Shown here piece after piece: positions 41,660 to 50,535 of a stretch of DNA of 64,000 nt (positions are counted from its first letter, which is position 1; each line of letters opens with the position of its first letter). This DNA comes from a virus, in IMG/VR virus record IMGVR_UViG_3300010401_000033, positions 1-64,000 of that record. The stretch is one strand, 5' to 3'. The notes below the pieces were generated by a model, which did no database searches, had not been told where the DNA came from, and was given only the letters and a program-made list of their open reading frames with translations. A program made the position numbers and the translations under genes.

Positions 41660-43252
41660 TTAGGCAGATTTTCGGTACACAAACAGGGGCTCATACTTGA
41701 GCCAAAGCCCATTCTCTTTACAAAAGTTCTTAGTCTTGGGCAATCCGGTATCCTCATGGACCCTGTGACTCCCCGGCATCTGTGCTAAAGCCATCTTGAT
41801 TGTTTCTATGTATTGCATTCCCAAGGCATCCAGATATTCTCTGGAATCTGTTTCGAGGGGCAGCGTAACGCCACCAAATTCAGCATTCGCAATGTTCCAA
41901 ACCAAATATCCACCTGGGCGTAGCCATTCAACCGCGGTCCTGAGTGTTTCCTTGAGGAACCCATCACGCCACGATTCATATTGAGCGAATTTTAGGTAGG
42001 ATTGTTCTTTGTCCTCGGAGTAGGCTTCCTTGGCAAAATAGGGAGGGCTGGTGAACACTAGACTAATTTTCCCTTTGTATTGCTGGAAGTCTGGGTCAAA
42101 CTGCATTTCCTCGGACCCCTTCTGCCAGAATTCAAATCCATTATGTTCAATTGCCCACATCCCACCCTTGTGAACATGCTGACGATAGAAGTCGGCGACC
42201 TCGTGATACTTGGTGCGCCCCGGTGTGGTATTATGGTCAGTGTTTGGGTCGTTGCCGAGATAGGTTAGGTGCCGGGAGTCCTCAACGGCGAGTGCGCCCA
42301 ACAGACGCCCTGCCCAACCAGCCGAAGGGTCCCACACAAAAATGTTAGGTTCTGCTTTCCAGGTTTCGGTGTATCTCTCATAGACATACTTGGCGACGAC
42401 CGGAGGGAAGTTCACCGCGTACTGGCAAAAACTCACTCGGAAACATTTGAGTCCAAGTGGGAATACCTTTTGTCCCATTTCAAACACACGGAGTCCATAG
42501 ATTTCAGATTTCTCCCAATCTACATTTGTTGTAGAGTTATCGGGAATAATACCTTGGAGGCGCAAGTTGACGATCTCGGCACGAGTGAGCCGCAGGTTCT
42601 TTGTGGCTTTGAGTTCTTCGTTGTATCCAGTGTAGCCTTCATCCTTCTCTGGTGCGAGCCAGTAATCCCATCCTGTGCGTTTGCGGTAATTGTCGCACTC
42701 AAACTTTGAAATCCACTCTGAGGCAGTTGCGGCAATAGGGAGAGGCACTTGGCGAAATTCATCAGGATCGCTAGCATGGACTGACCGAGAGTAGTTATAG
42801 AAACTATCGCGTTTGAAATGCCGAGTTGCGTAAATTAAGAAGTTTTCAAGGAGGTCAGGGCGAGCGAAGTAATCATAGATTGACTTTCCCAAGGCAGGGT
42901 CCTTAGAATAATTGATCTTGGTTTTCATCATCGTAGGGAAGAACTGATTGACGGCGTTACCGAGGTTGGTCGTCGGGCGGAAGAGGTTTCGTTCGCCTGT
43001 GTATTCATCCACCCCCTCATATTGCTGGACGATGCAACCTTCAAGGGTTTGGAATTGTTCAACGATCTCGGACTTATCAAATCCCACACGAGGTGGTTGA
43101 TTCTTGTCATCCCACAGGCGCACGACTTCCTGGCGAAGATCAATCACCCATTGGCGGAATTCATCCTTCGTCATCCAGAGCAATTCGTCAAAGGTTTTAT
43201 TGACAGAGGATTCAATTAACTCACGATTGCGCTCGTAGAACCATTGTGTCAT
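41660..43252 (-). CDS. DNA methyltransferase (PPY motif)
   Basis: 530 aa. The SAM-binding motif is VWDPSAGWAGRLLGAL. The catalytic motif is LVFTSPPYFAKEAY, an SPPY as in N4-cytosine or N6-adenine methyltransferases, followed by WLRPGGYLVWNIANAEF. The target-recognition part is likely in the N-terminal 200 residues. Such enzymes mark phage DNA or shield it from restriction. No cognate endonuclease is adjacent. It overlaps the gene before it by ATGA. Confidence 0.8.
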   Translation of the reverse strand: MTQWFYERNRELIESSVNKTFDELLWMTKDEFRQWVIDLRQEVVRLWDDKNQPPRVGFDKSEIVEQFQTLEGCIVQQYEGVDEYTGERNLFRPTTNLGNAVNQFFPTMMKTKINYSKDPALGKSIYDYFARPDLLENFLIYATRHFKRDSFYNYSRSVHASDPDEFRQVPLPIAATASEWISKFECDNYRKRTGWDYWLAPEKDEGYTGYNEELKATKNLRLTRAEIVNLRLQGIIPDNSTTNVDWEKSEIYGLRVFEMGQKVFPLGLKCFRVSFCQYAVNFPPVVAKYVYERYTETWKAEPNIFVWDPSAGWAGRLLGALAVEDSRHLTYLGNDPNTDHNTTPGRTKYHEVADFYRQHVHKGGMWAIEHNGFEFWQKGSEEMQFDPDFQQYKGKISLVFTSPPYFAKEAYSEDKEQSYLKFAQYESWRDGFLKETLRTAVEWLRPGGYLVWNIANAEFGGVTLPLETDSREYLDALGMQYIETIKMALAQMPGSHRVHEDTGLPKTKNFCKENGLWLKYEPLFVYRKSA

Positions 43253-43593
43253 AATTTATCCCAGTTCACTCGGAAGTTCTCAGCGCAAAACATAATGCGG
43301 TGGCAGAGACGATTGAATATCACATAAACCTCAACCAATAATTTGTTATCGTCAATGAGGTGCGGCGGGTTCAATTTTTCATCGCACGTCACCTTGAAGT
43401 ATCTGACCCCACCATGTTCACTCAACACCTCTCCAACAGATGCAACTACTCGCTGCCGTGTTTCTCGGCTATTGAACTCCCCGATGTAGAATTCAAGGTG
43501 GTATTTTATTTTCACCGCCAGGTCTCTCCTAATCCCGGCTTCCCGATCAAACTCTGAGGCCTGTGATGGTGTGGAGAAGTATTTACTTTTTCT
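43249..43593 (-). CDS. Small protein resembling the C-terminal tail-sheath segment
   Basis: 114 aa. YFKVTCDEKLNPPHLIDDNK then LLVEVYVIFNRL resembles the C-terminal segment of tail sheath gp18 in this same phage (YRVVADETNNTPEVIDSN then RFVGDIYIKPAR). The N-terminal half is different. It could be a tail-associated or evolved sheath fragment. ATG 43593 has GGGA upstream; a GTG ten codons earlier would overlap the SLOG gene more. Confidence 0.45.
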   Translation of the reverse strand, partial: RKSKYFSTPSQASEFDREAGIRRDLAVKIKYHLEFYIGEFNSRETRQRVVASVGEVLSEHGGVRYFKVTCDEKLNPPHLIDDNKLLVEVYVIFNRLCHRIMFCAENFRVNWDKL

Positions 43594-43954
43594 CATAACG
43601 AAGTCCCTTTTCTGTGTAGACACGAACAGGTATCTTGGCTTTCTGCGCCTGCTTCACCATGTTCAAGGTGCCCTTAGAAGTCTTGAGATCATTATGAAAG
43701 GCGACAACCATATCTGGTTTGCCTTCTTTGAGCATTTGGGTGTTTCGTATGGGACCCGCAGCACGACCGTATTTCTTCCAGTCGGCGGGAAAGGCAAGCA
43801 CAGGAATGAAGTAATCCTCGGCAGCATCACGCGCTAGGCTGTCTGCGCCCTTCGCCTCGCCTTCAATGACAAGAGAGGGGCGCAATTCCAGCATCGCATC
43901 AATGATGATTTTGTAGTTGGACCAGTTTCGGTCACCGCAGAATAAAATTCGCAT
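43583..43954 (-). CDS. SLOG-family protein (DUF2493/YspA type)
   Basis: 123 aa. ILFCGDRNWSNY, VIEGEAKGADSLARDAA and AAGPIRNTQML match the DUF2493/SLOG Rossmann-like nucleotide-sensor family. Such proteins sense or process small nucleotides. The role in phage is unknown. Its promoter (43960-43988) ends 5 nt before the ATG. Confidence 0.8.
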   Translation of the reverse strand: MRILFCGDRNWSNYKIIIDAMLELRPSLVIEGEAKGADSLARDAAEDYFIPVLAFPADWKKYGRAAGPIRNTQMLKEGKPDMVVAFHNDLKTSKGTLNMVKQAQKAKIPVRVYTEKGLRYEKK

Positions 43955-43959
43955 CGTGT

Positions 43960-43988
43960 ATTATGACACAACCGACAGGAAATGTCAA
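43960..43988 (-). promoter_or_regulatory. Sigma70-type promoter of the SLOG gene
   Basis: TTGACA, 17-bp spacer, CATAAT. The -10 box ends 5 nt before ATG 43954. Shares TTGACATTTCCTGT with the MoxR promoter. Confidence 0.65.
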
Positions 43989-44590
43989 GCGGTAGGATTT
44001 GTTAAGTCTACCCCCGCCGTAACTCCTGAGCGGTAGTTTGACATGGATTGACCTACCGAGGCGTACATCACATGGATGCTGTTCGCATCCGGCTGCCATT
44101 GTAATGTGGAACTTCTGCTGATCCCGTAAGTCTTGCCAGCGGCAAAGGCATCAATGTTGGCACCCAGGAATACAAATTCCCACTGGTAGGTATCATGCTG
44201 CAATGACACCCGCTGCTTCACTCCATCCAAGTTGTGTGTTTCGGAGGCGTTCTCTTCCCCATCCGTCACGATCACAACCACTACTTTGTCTGGGCGATCC
44301 CATTCCGCCTTCTGTTCGAGTCTCTTCCCTTCGGTGTCAATAGCGGTACATACGGCATCAAACAGCGCCGTAGAACCCATGGGGATATAATTCTGCTCGT
44401 TCAATAGTTGGAATTCGCGGACCTCATGAACCTTGTGATTGAAGGTGTAGAGTGCCGTAGAGAGGGCCCCTGGTTGCGCGATCTGGTTCAGCACTAATGA
44501 GTTGACGCCCTCAATGGTTGCCTTCGTGAGACCCGTCATGGAACCTGACGCATCGAGTACCAAGATAAGGTGTGTATAATTCGGTTTCAT
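43985..44590 (-). CDS. VWA-domain protein
   Basis: 201 aa, a single von Willebrand A domain. The MIDAS motif is LILVLDASGSMTGL, with later TVT-like and VVVIVTDGEENAS. No transmembrane part. It may bind metal ions and partner proteins, possibly together with the MoxR/VWA pair. It overlaps the following gene by ATGA. Confidence 0.8.
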   Translation of the reverse strand: MKPNYTHLILVLDASGSMTGLTKATIEGVNSLVLNQIAQPGALSTALYTFNHKVHEVREFQLLNEQNYIPMGSTALFDAVCTAIDTEGKRLEQKAEWDRPDKVVVVIVTDGEENASETHNLDGVKQRVSLQHDTYQWEFVFLGANIDAFAAGKTYGISRSSTLQWQPDANSIHVMYASVGQSMSNYRSGVTAGVDLTNPTA

Positions 44591-45729
44591 AACGGACCTC
44601 CTGTTGAGTTGATAATGAAGCGTTCGAGTTTCGGGGTGACAATTGTATCAACCACGAGGTGGATTCGTTCGGCAGTTCCACCATTGACTGCCATGTGAGG
44701 TTTGCGAGTATCGATCACCCAACACTCACCAACACCAAAATGATAAAAAAGTTGCCGATCATTTTCATCCCAGGTGCTGAACAACACTTGATCGTTCGTT
44801 TGTAAGGGGAAGTGCAAGCGAGCCAGGGCGCCTAGCGAGTTGCCAGCATCGGGGTCGACCTGGTCGGTATGTCGTTGGAGTTCTCCCCCGCCAGGGGCTA
44901 ATCTCATGAACCTAACCCGGTGCACTTCCCCATCGAGAAAGGAGAGGAGTTGGCGCACTTCGGTAAAGGAACTGTACAGAGGGGTGTCTTGGAGTTCGTA
45001 GCGTTCGTTCTTATGTTCTGTCTGCCACTTCTTGTTCATTTCCACCGGCTTGGTGATAAAGGCTGGGTCGGCAGAATAACCACGAAGCGAGAGGGCAGAC
45101 CATGCACCTTTTTGGTTATAGTTGCTGTAATGATTCGTATAGTCGATTGGACGCTTCAAATTCTTGAGTTGGTATAGAATTTCTTCTGCCCAACGGGTAT
45201 CAAAATTACAGACCTTCGACATACCTACCAACTCGGCTGGGTTCACAAGGGGATGTTCACGGGCAGCAAAATTAAAATGAGCATCGCGGAAGTAAACAGA
45301 AATGATTTCAGCAAAGGAAGTGACCTTATACCCCACATATTTGAACCCCGACCGCTCTGCAATGGTGCGGATTTGTTTGTTGCTAGCAAAGGTGGTCAGC
45401 CAACAATCATAATCATCGTATTGTTCCAGGGCTTCCAAGAGTACCAGTGAATCTCCGCATAGTTTGGAGAGTGTGAGATCGCCCTTGTGTTTCTCTCCAA
45501 TAGGCACCCCACTGAACATATAGACTTTCCCTGCAACCTTAGCACGTTCCACAACGAGACACGCCTCATTGTCTCGTAAGACTTTGAGTGTACCCTTGTG
45601 CATGGCTTCGGCAATGTTATTTTTCTTGAACTTTCCAAATGGGGAAAGTGCAAATTTATTATGGGGTTCGTAAAATCTTTCAATGCGCTTGAGAAGATTT
45701 AGTTCAACCCCATGCTGCCAATCCTTCAT
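44587..45729 (-). CDS. Fused GNAT-like and Asp/Asn-hydroxylase-like protein
   Basis: 380 aa. Residues about 1-190 look like an acyltransferase-type fold (GKVYMFSGVPIG, IAERSGFKYVGYKVTSF) but the key motif is weak. Residues about 250-380 are an aspartyl/asparaginyl beta-hydroxylase domain: GGGELQRHTDQVDPDAG (HxD), LHFPLQTNDQVLF, WVIDTRKPHMAVNGG and RIHLVVDTI. It would be a 2OG-Fe(II) oxygenase. The substrate is unknown. Confidence 0.65.
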   Translation of the reverse strand: MKDWQHGVELNLLKRIERFYEPHNKFALSPFGKFKKNNIAEAMHKGTLKVLRDNEACLVVERAKVAGKVYMFSGVPIGEKHKGDLTLSKLCGDSLVLLEALEQYDDYDCWLTTFASNKQIRTIAERSGFKYVGYKVTSFAEIISVYFRDAHFNFAAREHPLVNPAELVGMSKVCNFDTRWAEEILYQLKNLKRPIDYTNHYSNYNQKGAWSALSLRGYSADPAFITKPVEMNKKWQTEHKNERYELQDTPLYSSFTEVRQLLSFLDGEVHRVRFMRLAPGGGELQRHTDQVDPDAGNSLGALARLHFPLQTNDQVLFSTWDENDRQLFYHFGVGECWVIDTRKPHMAVNGGTAERIHLVVDTIVTPKLERFIINSTGGPL

Positions 45730-46430
45730 TAGTTCTCTCGATTCGATTGCACGGCTGTTGTAGGAACTTGCGGTGACTGTGGTTTGTATGTGGTGTCGCG
45801 TCCTGTGGACTTAAGGTGATTGGCTTTCATCTCAACCACGCGATTGATCTTCTTGAACAACTTCTGGCGCTTTTTCTTTGCCATCTGTAACGTCAGGCTT
45901 CCCACGCGAGAAGTAAAGACAACACCTTCAAGGTGGTCAAATTCGTGCTGGGCCACTCGTGCCGTCGCCCCATTCCAGGTTTGCTCAACACGGTTCCCAA
46001 ATTCATTGGTGTAACTGATCGTGATGGACTCTGGGCGTGTCACTGGGAGGTACAGACCTGGGAAACTAAGGCACCCCTCCTTCGTATAGACGGTTTCTTT
46101 TGAATGTTGGATAATGACTGGATTGATGCAGACAATTCCACCAATCATCACAAACATGCGGTAAGGGAATCCACACTGAGGGGCAGCAAGACCCACCCCA
46201 CCATAATGGGACATCGTGTAGAGCATTTGATTGGCAAATTCAATGACGTTGCACGGAGGGTTCGCCATGTCAAACAATGGCTGCTTAAGTGCCAGCATTG
46301 GATTTTTGTCATTATAGAGCGGGAGAAATTCTTGTTGCTTCTTGGTGATAGCGGCAGGTTTGGCTGTATCATAGACAAACATCTTCGGTGCATCAGGAGA
46401 AACGGGAGTGGCAATATCGTTCGTGTTCAT
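45729..46430 (-). CDS. def: Peptide deformylase
   Basis: 233 aa. The three diagnostic motifs are present: GGVGLAAPQCG, EGCLSFPG and QHEFDHLEG (zinc site). It removes the formyl group from new proteins and is a known phage-borne gene in aquatic T4-like phages. The C-terminus is longer than in bacterial enzymes. TAATG overlap with the previous gene. Confidence 0.92.
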   Translation of the reverse strand: MNTNDIATPVSPDAPKMFVYDTAKPAAITKKQQEFLPLYNDKNPMLALKQPLFDMANPPCNVIEFANQMLYTMSHYGGVGLAAPQCGFPYRMFVMIGGIVCINPVIIQHSKETVYTKEGCLSFPGLYLPVTRPESITISYTNEFGNRVEQTWNGATARVAQHEFDHLEGVVFTSRVGSLTLQMAKKKRQKLFKKINRVVEMKANHLKSTGRDTTYKPQSPQVPTTAVQSNREN

Positions 46431-46440
46431 AGAGTCCTCA

Positions 46441-48150
46441 CTAAATTACAATTCGTGAAAAATTCTGTTGTTTGCTAAACTTCACTACATTTTGGAACTT
46501 GTCCTGTAAAATGTCTCCTCTGTGGCTAATGACGAACACGTTAGTTGCTTCGAGGCTGTGAAGAATCTTCATCAGTTCTTCGGTCCCTGTATTATCTAGG
46601 CTTGAATCAAAAATTTCATCCAGGATTAACAAATTCGTATCGGCAGAGTTCTTTAATTTTGCCACCGCTCGCCACGTAAGCACGAGTGCCATGTCAATAC
46701 GCTGCTTTTCCCCTTCCGAGAATGAATGGTAGGTGAAATCGTCTCGGTGCCGGGACTTGATCGTTTCCTTAAACGTTTCATCCAAGTTGAAGTTTACGAA
46801 GAAATCCATACTGGCGAGGTATTTATTACCCAACGTATTGATGATCGGTAGGTATTGGCGAATGATCTTCGTCTTGATGCCGGTGTCCTTGAGCAACATC
46901 CCTGCGGCTTCGTAATAAGCAGACTGGTCAATTAAATCTTTCTTGGCGGTTTCCAGGCGCTCAAGTTCGTCTTGGTGCTCTACCAATCGTGCCTGCTCAC
47001 GACCACTGGTTTGGTGGTGATTTTTGAATTCGTCAATCTTTTGGCTAATCTTCTCATTGAACTTTTCCAATTGTTTGATTGAAGTGGTATGGCTGGCGAT
47101 GGCGAGTTCATGATTCGCAATCTCCTGTTCAATCTGAGCAATGGCTGCTAATTTTGCCTGGTCGAGGTTCCAACGTTTCGTGAGTTGGGCGAGTCCACTT
47201 TCACACTCAGCGATCTTCTCATTGAGTTGCGTGATCTGCTGCGCCTTAAATGTCGGGTGAATCTCCTGAACACAGGTTGGGCAGTTCTCTTGTGTCTCGT
47301 AGAATTTAAGATTCTTTTTGTGCTTCCCAAGGACGTTTTCAATCTGGGCTTCCAATTGTGTAACCTTTTTGGATGCCGCAGTCACAGAGGCTTTATGGGT
47401 GATCTTCTCAGAGAGGTCTTGCACCGCACGGGTATGAATCGCATTCTCCATCCTCAGCCGTGAGATTTCTTGAGTGTTATGATCCCGTTCCGTTTCGTGC
47501 TCCTGGATACGCTTCGCCACATCCTGTTGGGCTTCGGAGATATAGCGTTCCTGCATAGCGATCTTCTCAAGCGCCCCATCAATCATGATTTTATTGGAAC
47601 TGCGCTCTGTTTGAAGGGTGGAGAGTTTCCCCTTCACAATCTTGTTCATACGGGAGAAAATTTGGATATCCAACAAGTCCTCAATGATCTCTCGGCGATC
47701 ACTCGCCTTGAGTTGCATGAAGGGAGTAAAGGAGGCTGACCCAAGGATCACGATTTGGGTAAAACTCTTATAATTCAATTTAAGGACAAATCGTTCCAGA
47801 TAGTCCTGATAGTCACCGGAGGAAGTCTGATCCACTAGTGAATCGTCTTTGAAAATCTCAAAGTTGTCAGGCTTGATCCCACGGGCCACCTTATACTCGT
47901 GGTTATCGGTCGTGAATTCAACCTCCACCTCACACTCTTTCAAGTTGATGGAGTTAATGAGGGCACCCTTATTGATATCGCGGAAGGGTTTATTGTAGAG
48001 GACGTAGCACAGGGCGTCTAGCATCGTAGACTTACCTGAGCCGTTCTCTCCAACCACCAGGGTGTTCTGCGCTCCATCCAGTTCTATCTCGGTCCAATAG
48101 TTACCAGTGCTGAGAAAGTTCTTCCAACGAAGTTTCTTGAATCTAAGCAT
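46441..48150 (-). CDS. 46: Recombination nuclease subunit gp46 (Rad50-like)
   Basis: 569 aa (T4 gp46 is 560). Walker A is VVGENGSGKSTMLDAL, a zinc hook CPTC sits between coiled coils, the ABC signature is FSEGEKQRIDMA and Walker B is NLLILDEIFDSSLD. It forms the gp46/gp47 complex that resects DNA ends for recombination. Stop codon at 46441; starts by overlapping the gp47 stop (TAATG). Confidence 0.94.
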   Translation of the reverse strand: MLRFKKLRWKNFLSTGNYWTEIELDGAQNTLVVGENGSGKSTMLDALCYVLYNKPFRDINKGALINSINLKECEVEVEFTTDNHEYKVARGIKPDNFEIFKDDSLVDQTSSGDYQDYLERFVLKLNYKSFTQIVILGSASFTPFMQLKASDRREIIEDLLDIQIFSRMNKIVKGKLSTLQTERSSNKIMIDGALEKIAMQERYISEAQQDVAKRIQEHETERDHNTQEISRLRMENAIHTRAVQDLSEKITHKASVTAASKKVTQLEAQIENVLGKHKKNLKFYETQENCPTCVQEIHPTFKAQQITQLNEKIAECESGLAQLTKRWNLDQAKLAAIAQIEQEIANHELAIASHTTSIKQLEKFNEKISQKIDEFKNHHQTSGREQARLVEHQDELERLETAKKDLIDQSAYYEAAGMLLKDTGIKTKIIRQYLPIINTLGNKYLASMDFFVNFNLDETFKETIKSRHRDDFTYHSFSEGEKQRIDMALVLTWRAVAKLKNSADTNLLILDEIFDSSLDNTGTEELMKILHSLEATNVFVISHRGDILQDKFQNVVKFSKQQNFSRIVI

Positions 48151-49235
48151 TATTGTGCATCCGTTTCTGAGTTCACTGCTTCCACATACAATTCCTGTAG
48201 GAGGCCCTTCAATTTATCAGGATCAACTCCCCCAGGCATCGTCATGCCATCCACACACTTACGAATAATTGTGACAGTATCCTCGGCTTGGTTCACTCCA
48301 ATACCCTGGGTCGCGTCTAAGGCAGACTCCGTGTAGTCCTCAACCACCGTTACGTCTAACGGACTTGACTTATAGAGTGAGTCCATCATGGTATCAAAGA
48401 GGTAGGGGTTCTGCTTGCGTGTCACCACAACCTTGACGAAAGCATTGGTGTATTGTGTGAAATCATGGGATTTCCAGAATTCAAAGTTCTGGACGCTATC
48501 ATCGTAGGTGTACTTGTGGAACAGCCGGTAGGGGTTCTCCACAAAGGTCAATTCGCGTGTCTCTGTATCCAGAATATGGAACCCACGAGGATCGTTGTAG
48601 TCTGCCCAGGTAATTTCGTATTGGTTGCCCAGGTAATAGATCACCCCATCATCTGAGCGGTGGTGGAAGTGCCCCGAATAAACCTTATCAAAACGATCAA
48701 ATGTTCCCTTGCTCATACCCGATAGACACACGTTCCCCTGATCCATTTCAAACCCTGTGATTTCCAGGTGTCCGAGAATGATCGGGGCTTTTGTGGTTTC
48801 AATGTACTGCATCGCGGCTTCGTAATTCCCTGAGTTGATCCAGGGAATCAATGCCACAAGGAGACTGCCGTATTGCATATCCTGGGGTTCACTGAAAATT
48901 CGCACGTTCGGATACTTCCCGATCAATTCATCCAAGGCATTGACGCTGTTGGTGTTGCGGTAATAACAGTCGTGATTGCCTGTCAGGAGGTCGATAGGAA
49001 TGTTGTATTCGTTGTTGAGGCGGTCAAAGAACCCAGTCTGCCACTTATTCCATATGGCAAAGTTGATGAACTTACGACGATCAACCACGTCACCGAGGTG
49101 GACCACACGATCTACTCGGTGCTTTGTGAGCGCCGGGAAAAAGATATTATCCCAAAAACGAAAGAAGAAGTCATTGATGTGGGGATTGTCACCACGCGCA
49201 CCCGCATGGGTGTCGTTGATAAGGGCCAGTTTCAT
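48150..49235 (-). CDS. 47: Recombination nuclease subunit gp47 (Mre11-like)
   Basis: 361 aa (T4 gp47 is 339). Phosphoesterase motifs are LALINDTHAG, HLGDVVDRRKF, LTGNHDCYY, GHLEITG and SGHFHHR. It is the nuclease partner of gp46 and is translated just before it. Confidence 0.94.
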   Translation of the reverse strand: MKLALINDTHAGARGDNPHINDFFFRFWDNIFFPALTKHRVDRVVHLGDVVDRRKFINFAIWNKWQTGFFDRLNNEYNIPIDLLTGNHDCYYRNTNSVNALDELIGKYPNVRIFSEPQDMQYGSLLVALIPWINSGNYEAAMQYIETTKAPIILGHLEITGFEMDQGNVCLSGMSKGTFDRFDKVYSGHFHHRSDDGVIYYLGNQYEITWADYNDPRGFHILDTETRELTFVENPYRLFHKYTYDDSVQNFEFWKSHDFTQYTNAFVKVVVTRKQNPYLFDTMMDSLYKSSPLDVTVVEDYTESALDATQGIGVNQAEDTVTIIRKCVDGMTMPGGVDPDKLKGLLQELYVEAVNSETDAQ

Positions 49236-49435
49236 TAAATTCGTACTCCTGAACCGCGGATTGGTTCACTGCAACCAACGATGAAGTTACCGTCTGACAT
49301 CTTTTGGTCCTCAAGACGTTCAATTCGTGCCTCAAGATCGGCAAGTCTTTTGAGTAATTCTGTAGGGTCAAACTGGGAGCGTTGCGGCTCTGGAAGATGC
49401 GTCATCTTCACTGGTCTCGGTGTCATGGGATTCAT
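49235..49435 (-). CDS. Small coiled-coil protein, unknown
   Basis: 66 aa; the middle is a short coiled coil (LLKRLADLEARIERLEDQK). It lies between gp47 and gp55. No family recognised. Confidence 0.45.
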   Translation of the reverse strand: MNPMTPRPVKMTHLPEPQRSQFDPTELLKRLADLEARIERLEDQKMSDGNFIVGCSEPIRGSGVRI

Positions 49436-49986
49436 TAGTCACCTATGAATTTAAGGGTTCCACTGCTGGCAATGACTTTCGGCTTTCTGCGTCTTTTACT
49501 TTTACGCCCCTTCTCAAAGGCGTCAATGAAGTCTGTGATATTCTCATAAACCTGGAATGAACGCCCACGATCATGCCCTAGCCCCTCAAGATCGTGCATT
49601 TCCGACTGTTGGAGCAACCCAAGTTGCTGGGTCGCTTTGTACTTCACATAAAGTTGCCGTTTCTCTTTGGTAATACGTCTGAGGAAGGCAAAATAGGTGA
49701 TTTGGGTAAAATATGCGAACGGATTCTTTGACTTGGCCGGATTAAAGTTCTTCGCATATTGGACACAGTTCTCCACGGCATCTGCAATCATATCCTCACG
49801 GAAGGTGTAGGACATGAAATTAGGCTTGCGTGAGAGGTGTTCGGCAATCTTAAGAAAACACACCCCAATGAATGGGCTCAGTTCAGGCGCCTGGCGCTTG
49901 GCTTTCTTTGCTTCCTTCACCTGTGTTCGGTAATCAATCATCGCTGCTAGCAATTCTTTGTTGCTAACGTAGTGGGTAGTTGCCAT
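49435..49986 (-). CDS. 55: Late sigma factor, gp55
   Basis: 183 aa (T4 gp55 is 185). SYTFREDMIADAVENCVQYA and KNPFAYFTQITYFAFLRRI match the sigma region 2 of T4 gp55, and the C-terminal basic tail ends GTLKFIG, the clamp-binding epitope. It directs RNA polymerase to TATAAATA late promoters, several of which occur in the window. ATG 49986 chosen over a frame-extended start. Confidence 0.9.
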   Translation of the reverse strand: MATTHYVSNKELLAAMIDYRTQVKEAKKAKRQAPELSPFIGVCFLKIAEHLSRKPNFMSYTFREDMIADAVENCVQYAKNFNPAKSKNPFAYFTQITYFAFLRRITKEKRQLYVKYKATQQLGLLQQSEMHDLEGLGHDRGRSFQVYENITDFIDAFEKGRKSKRRRKPKVIASSGTLKFIGD

Positions 49987-49994
49987 AGGACTCC

Positions 49995-50483
49995 TCAATG
50001 GGTGGTGGTGGGATCGCCCCACTCAGTATTTTCATCAAATAATGCCGCAAGTGTATCGGGGAGAGCGTTAGGATTCACGAATGTTTCTTGTGATTTTCGT
50101 TCCTTTGTACGAGCGAATTTCTCTTGGTGAAACTTTTCAATTTGGGAGACCTGAGAAATAAATTCTCCGGCAAAGAGCCTGAGTTTTTCTTGTTCAGTGT
50201 GCGCCCATACCTTATAAAAACTGAGGAGTTCGGGTGTGGGCTGCATTGTGCCACGCATGAGACCCGGGGTGACACGAATCAATGCACCCTGAACCAATTC
50301 ATTGGGCAACCACGGCGTCAACATGAACCCCAGGATACCCTGTGCCCCTCGTTCATGAATCACGAGTGCAGGCGTATCAAAGAGAAACAACGTTTCGCTA
50401 GATGGGTCCTGAGTGACGCGAGCGATGATAATTTCCCCACGATCCAAGAGCATCATCAGGATATTGTTTTGAACAGGTTCCAT
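49995..50483 (-). CDS. Sm/Lsm-like conserved phage protein, second copy
   Basis: 162 aa. GEIIIARVTQDPSSETLFLF and ILGFMLTPWLPNEL follow the strand layout seen in the smaller protein at 26789-27109. A basic helical C-terminal region is added. ATG 50483 has a GGAG site 8 nt upstream; a GTG two codons earlier is rejected as too close. Promoter at 50507-50535. Confidence 0.5.
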   Translation of the reverse strand: MEPVQNNILMMLLDRGEIIIARVTQDPSSETLFLFDTPALVIHERGAQGILGFMLTPWLPNELVQGALIRVTPGLMRGTMQPTPELLSFYKVWAHTEQEKLRLFAGEFISQVSQIEKFHQEKFARTKERKSQETFVNPNALPDTLAALFDENTEWGDPTTTH

Positions 50484-50506
50484 TAACACTTCTCCAAGGA
50501 AAGCCT

Positions 50507-50535
50507 ATTATAACACACTCAACTTTTTAAGTCAA
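50507..50535 (-). promoter_or_regulatory. Sigma70-type promoter before the Lsm-like gene
   Basis: TTGACT, 17-bp spacer, TATAAT. It lies in the gap of 35 nt after uvsW, with a leader that carries a ribosome site. Confidence 0.7.
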
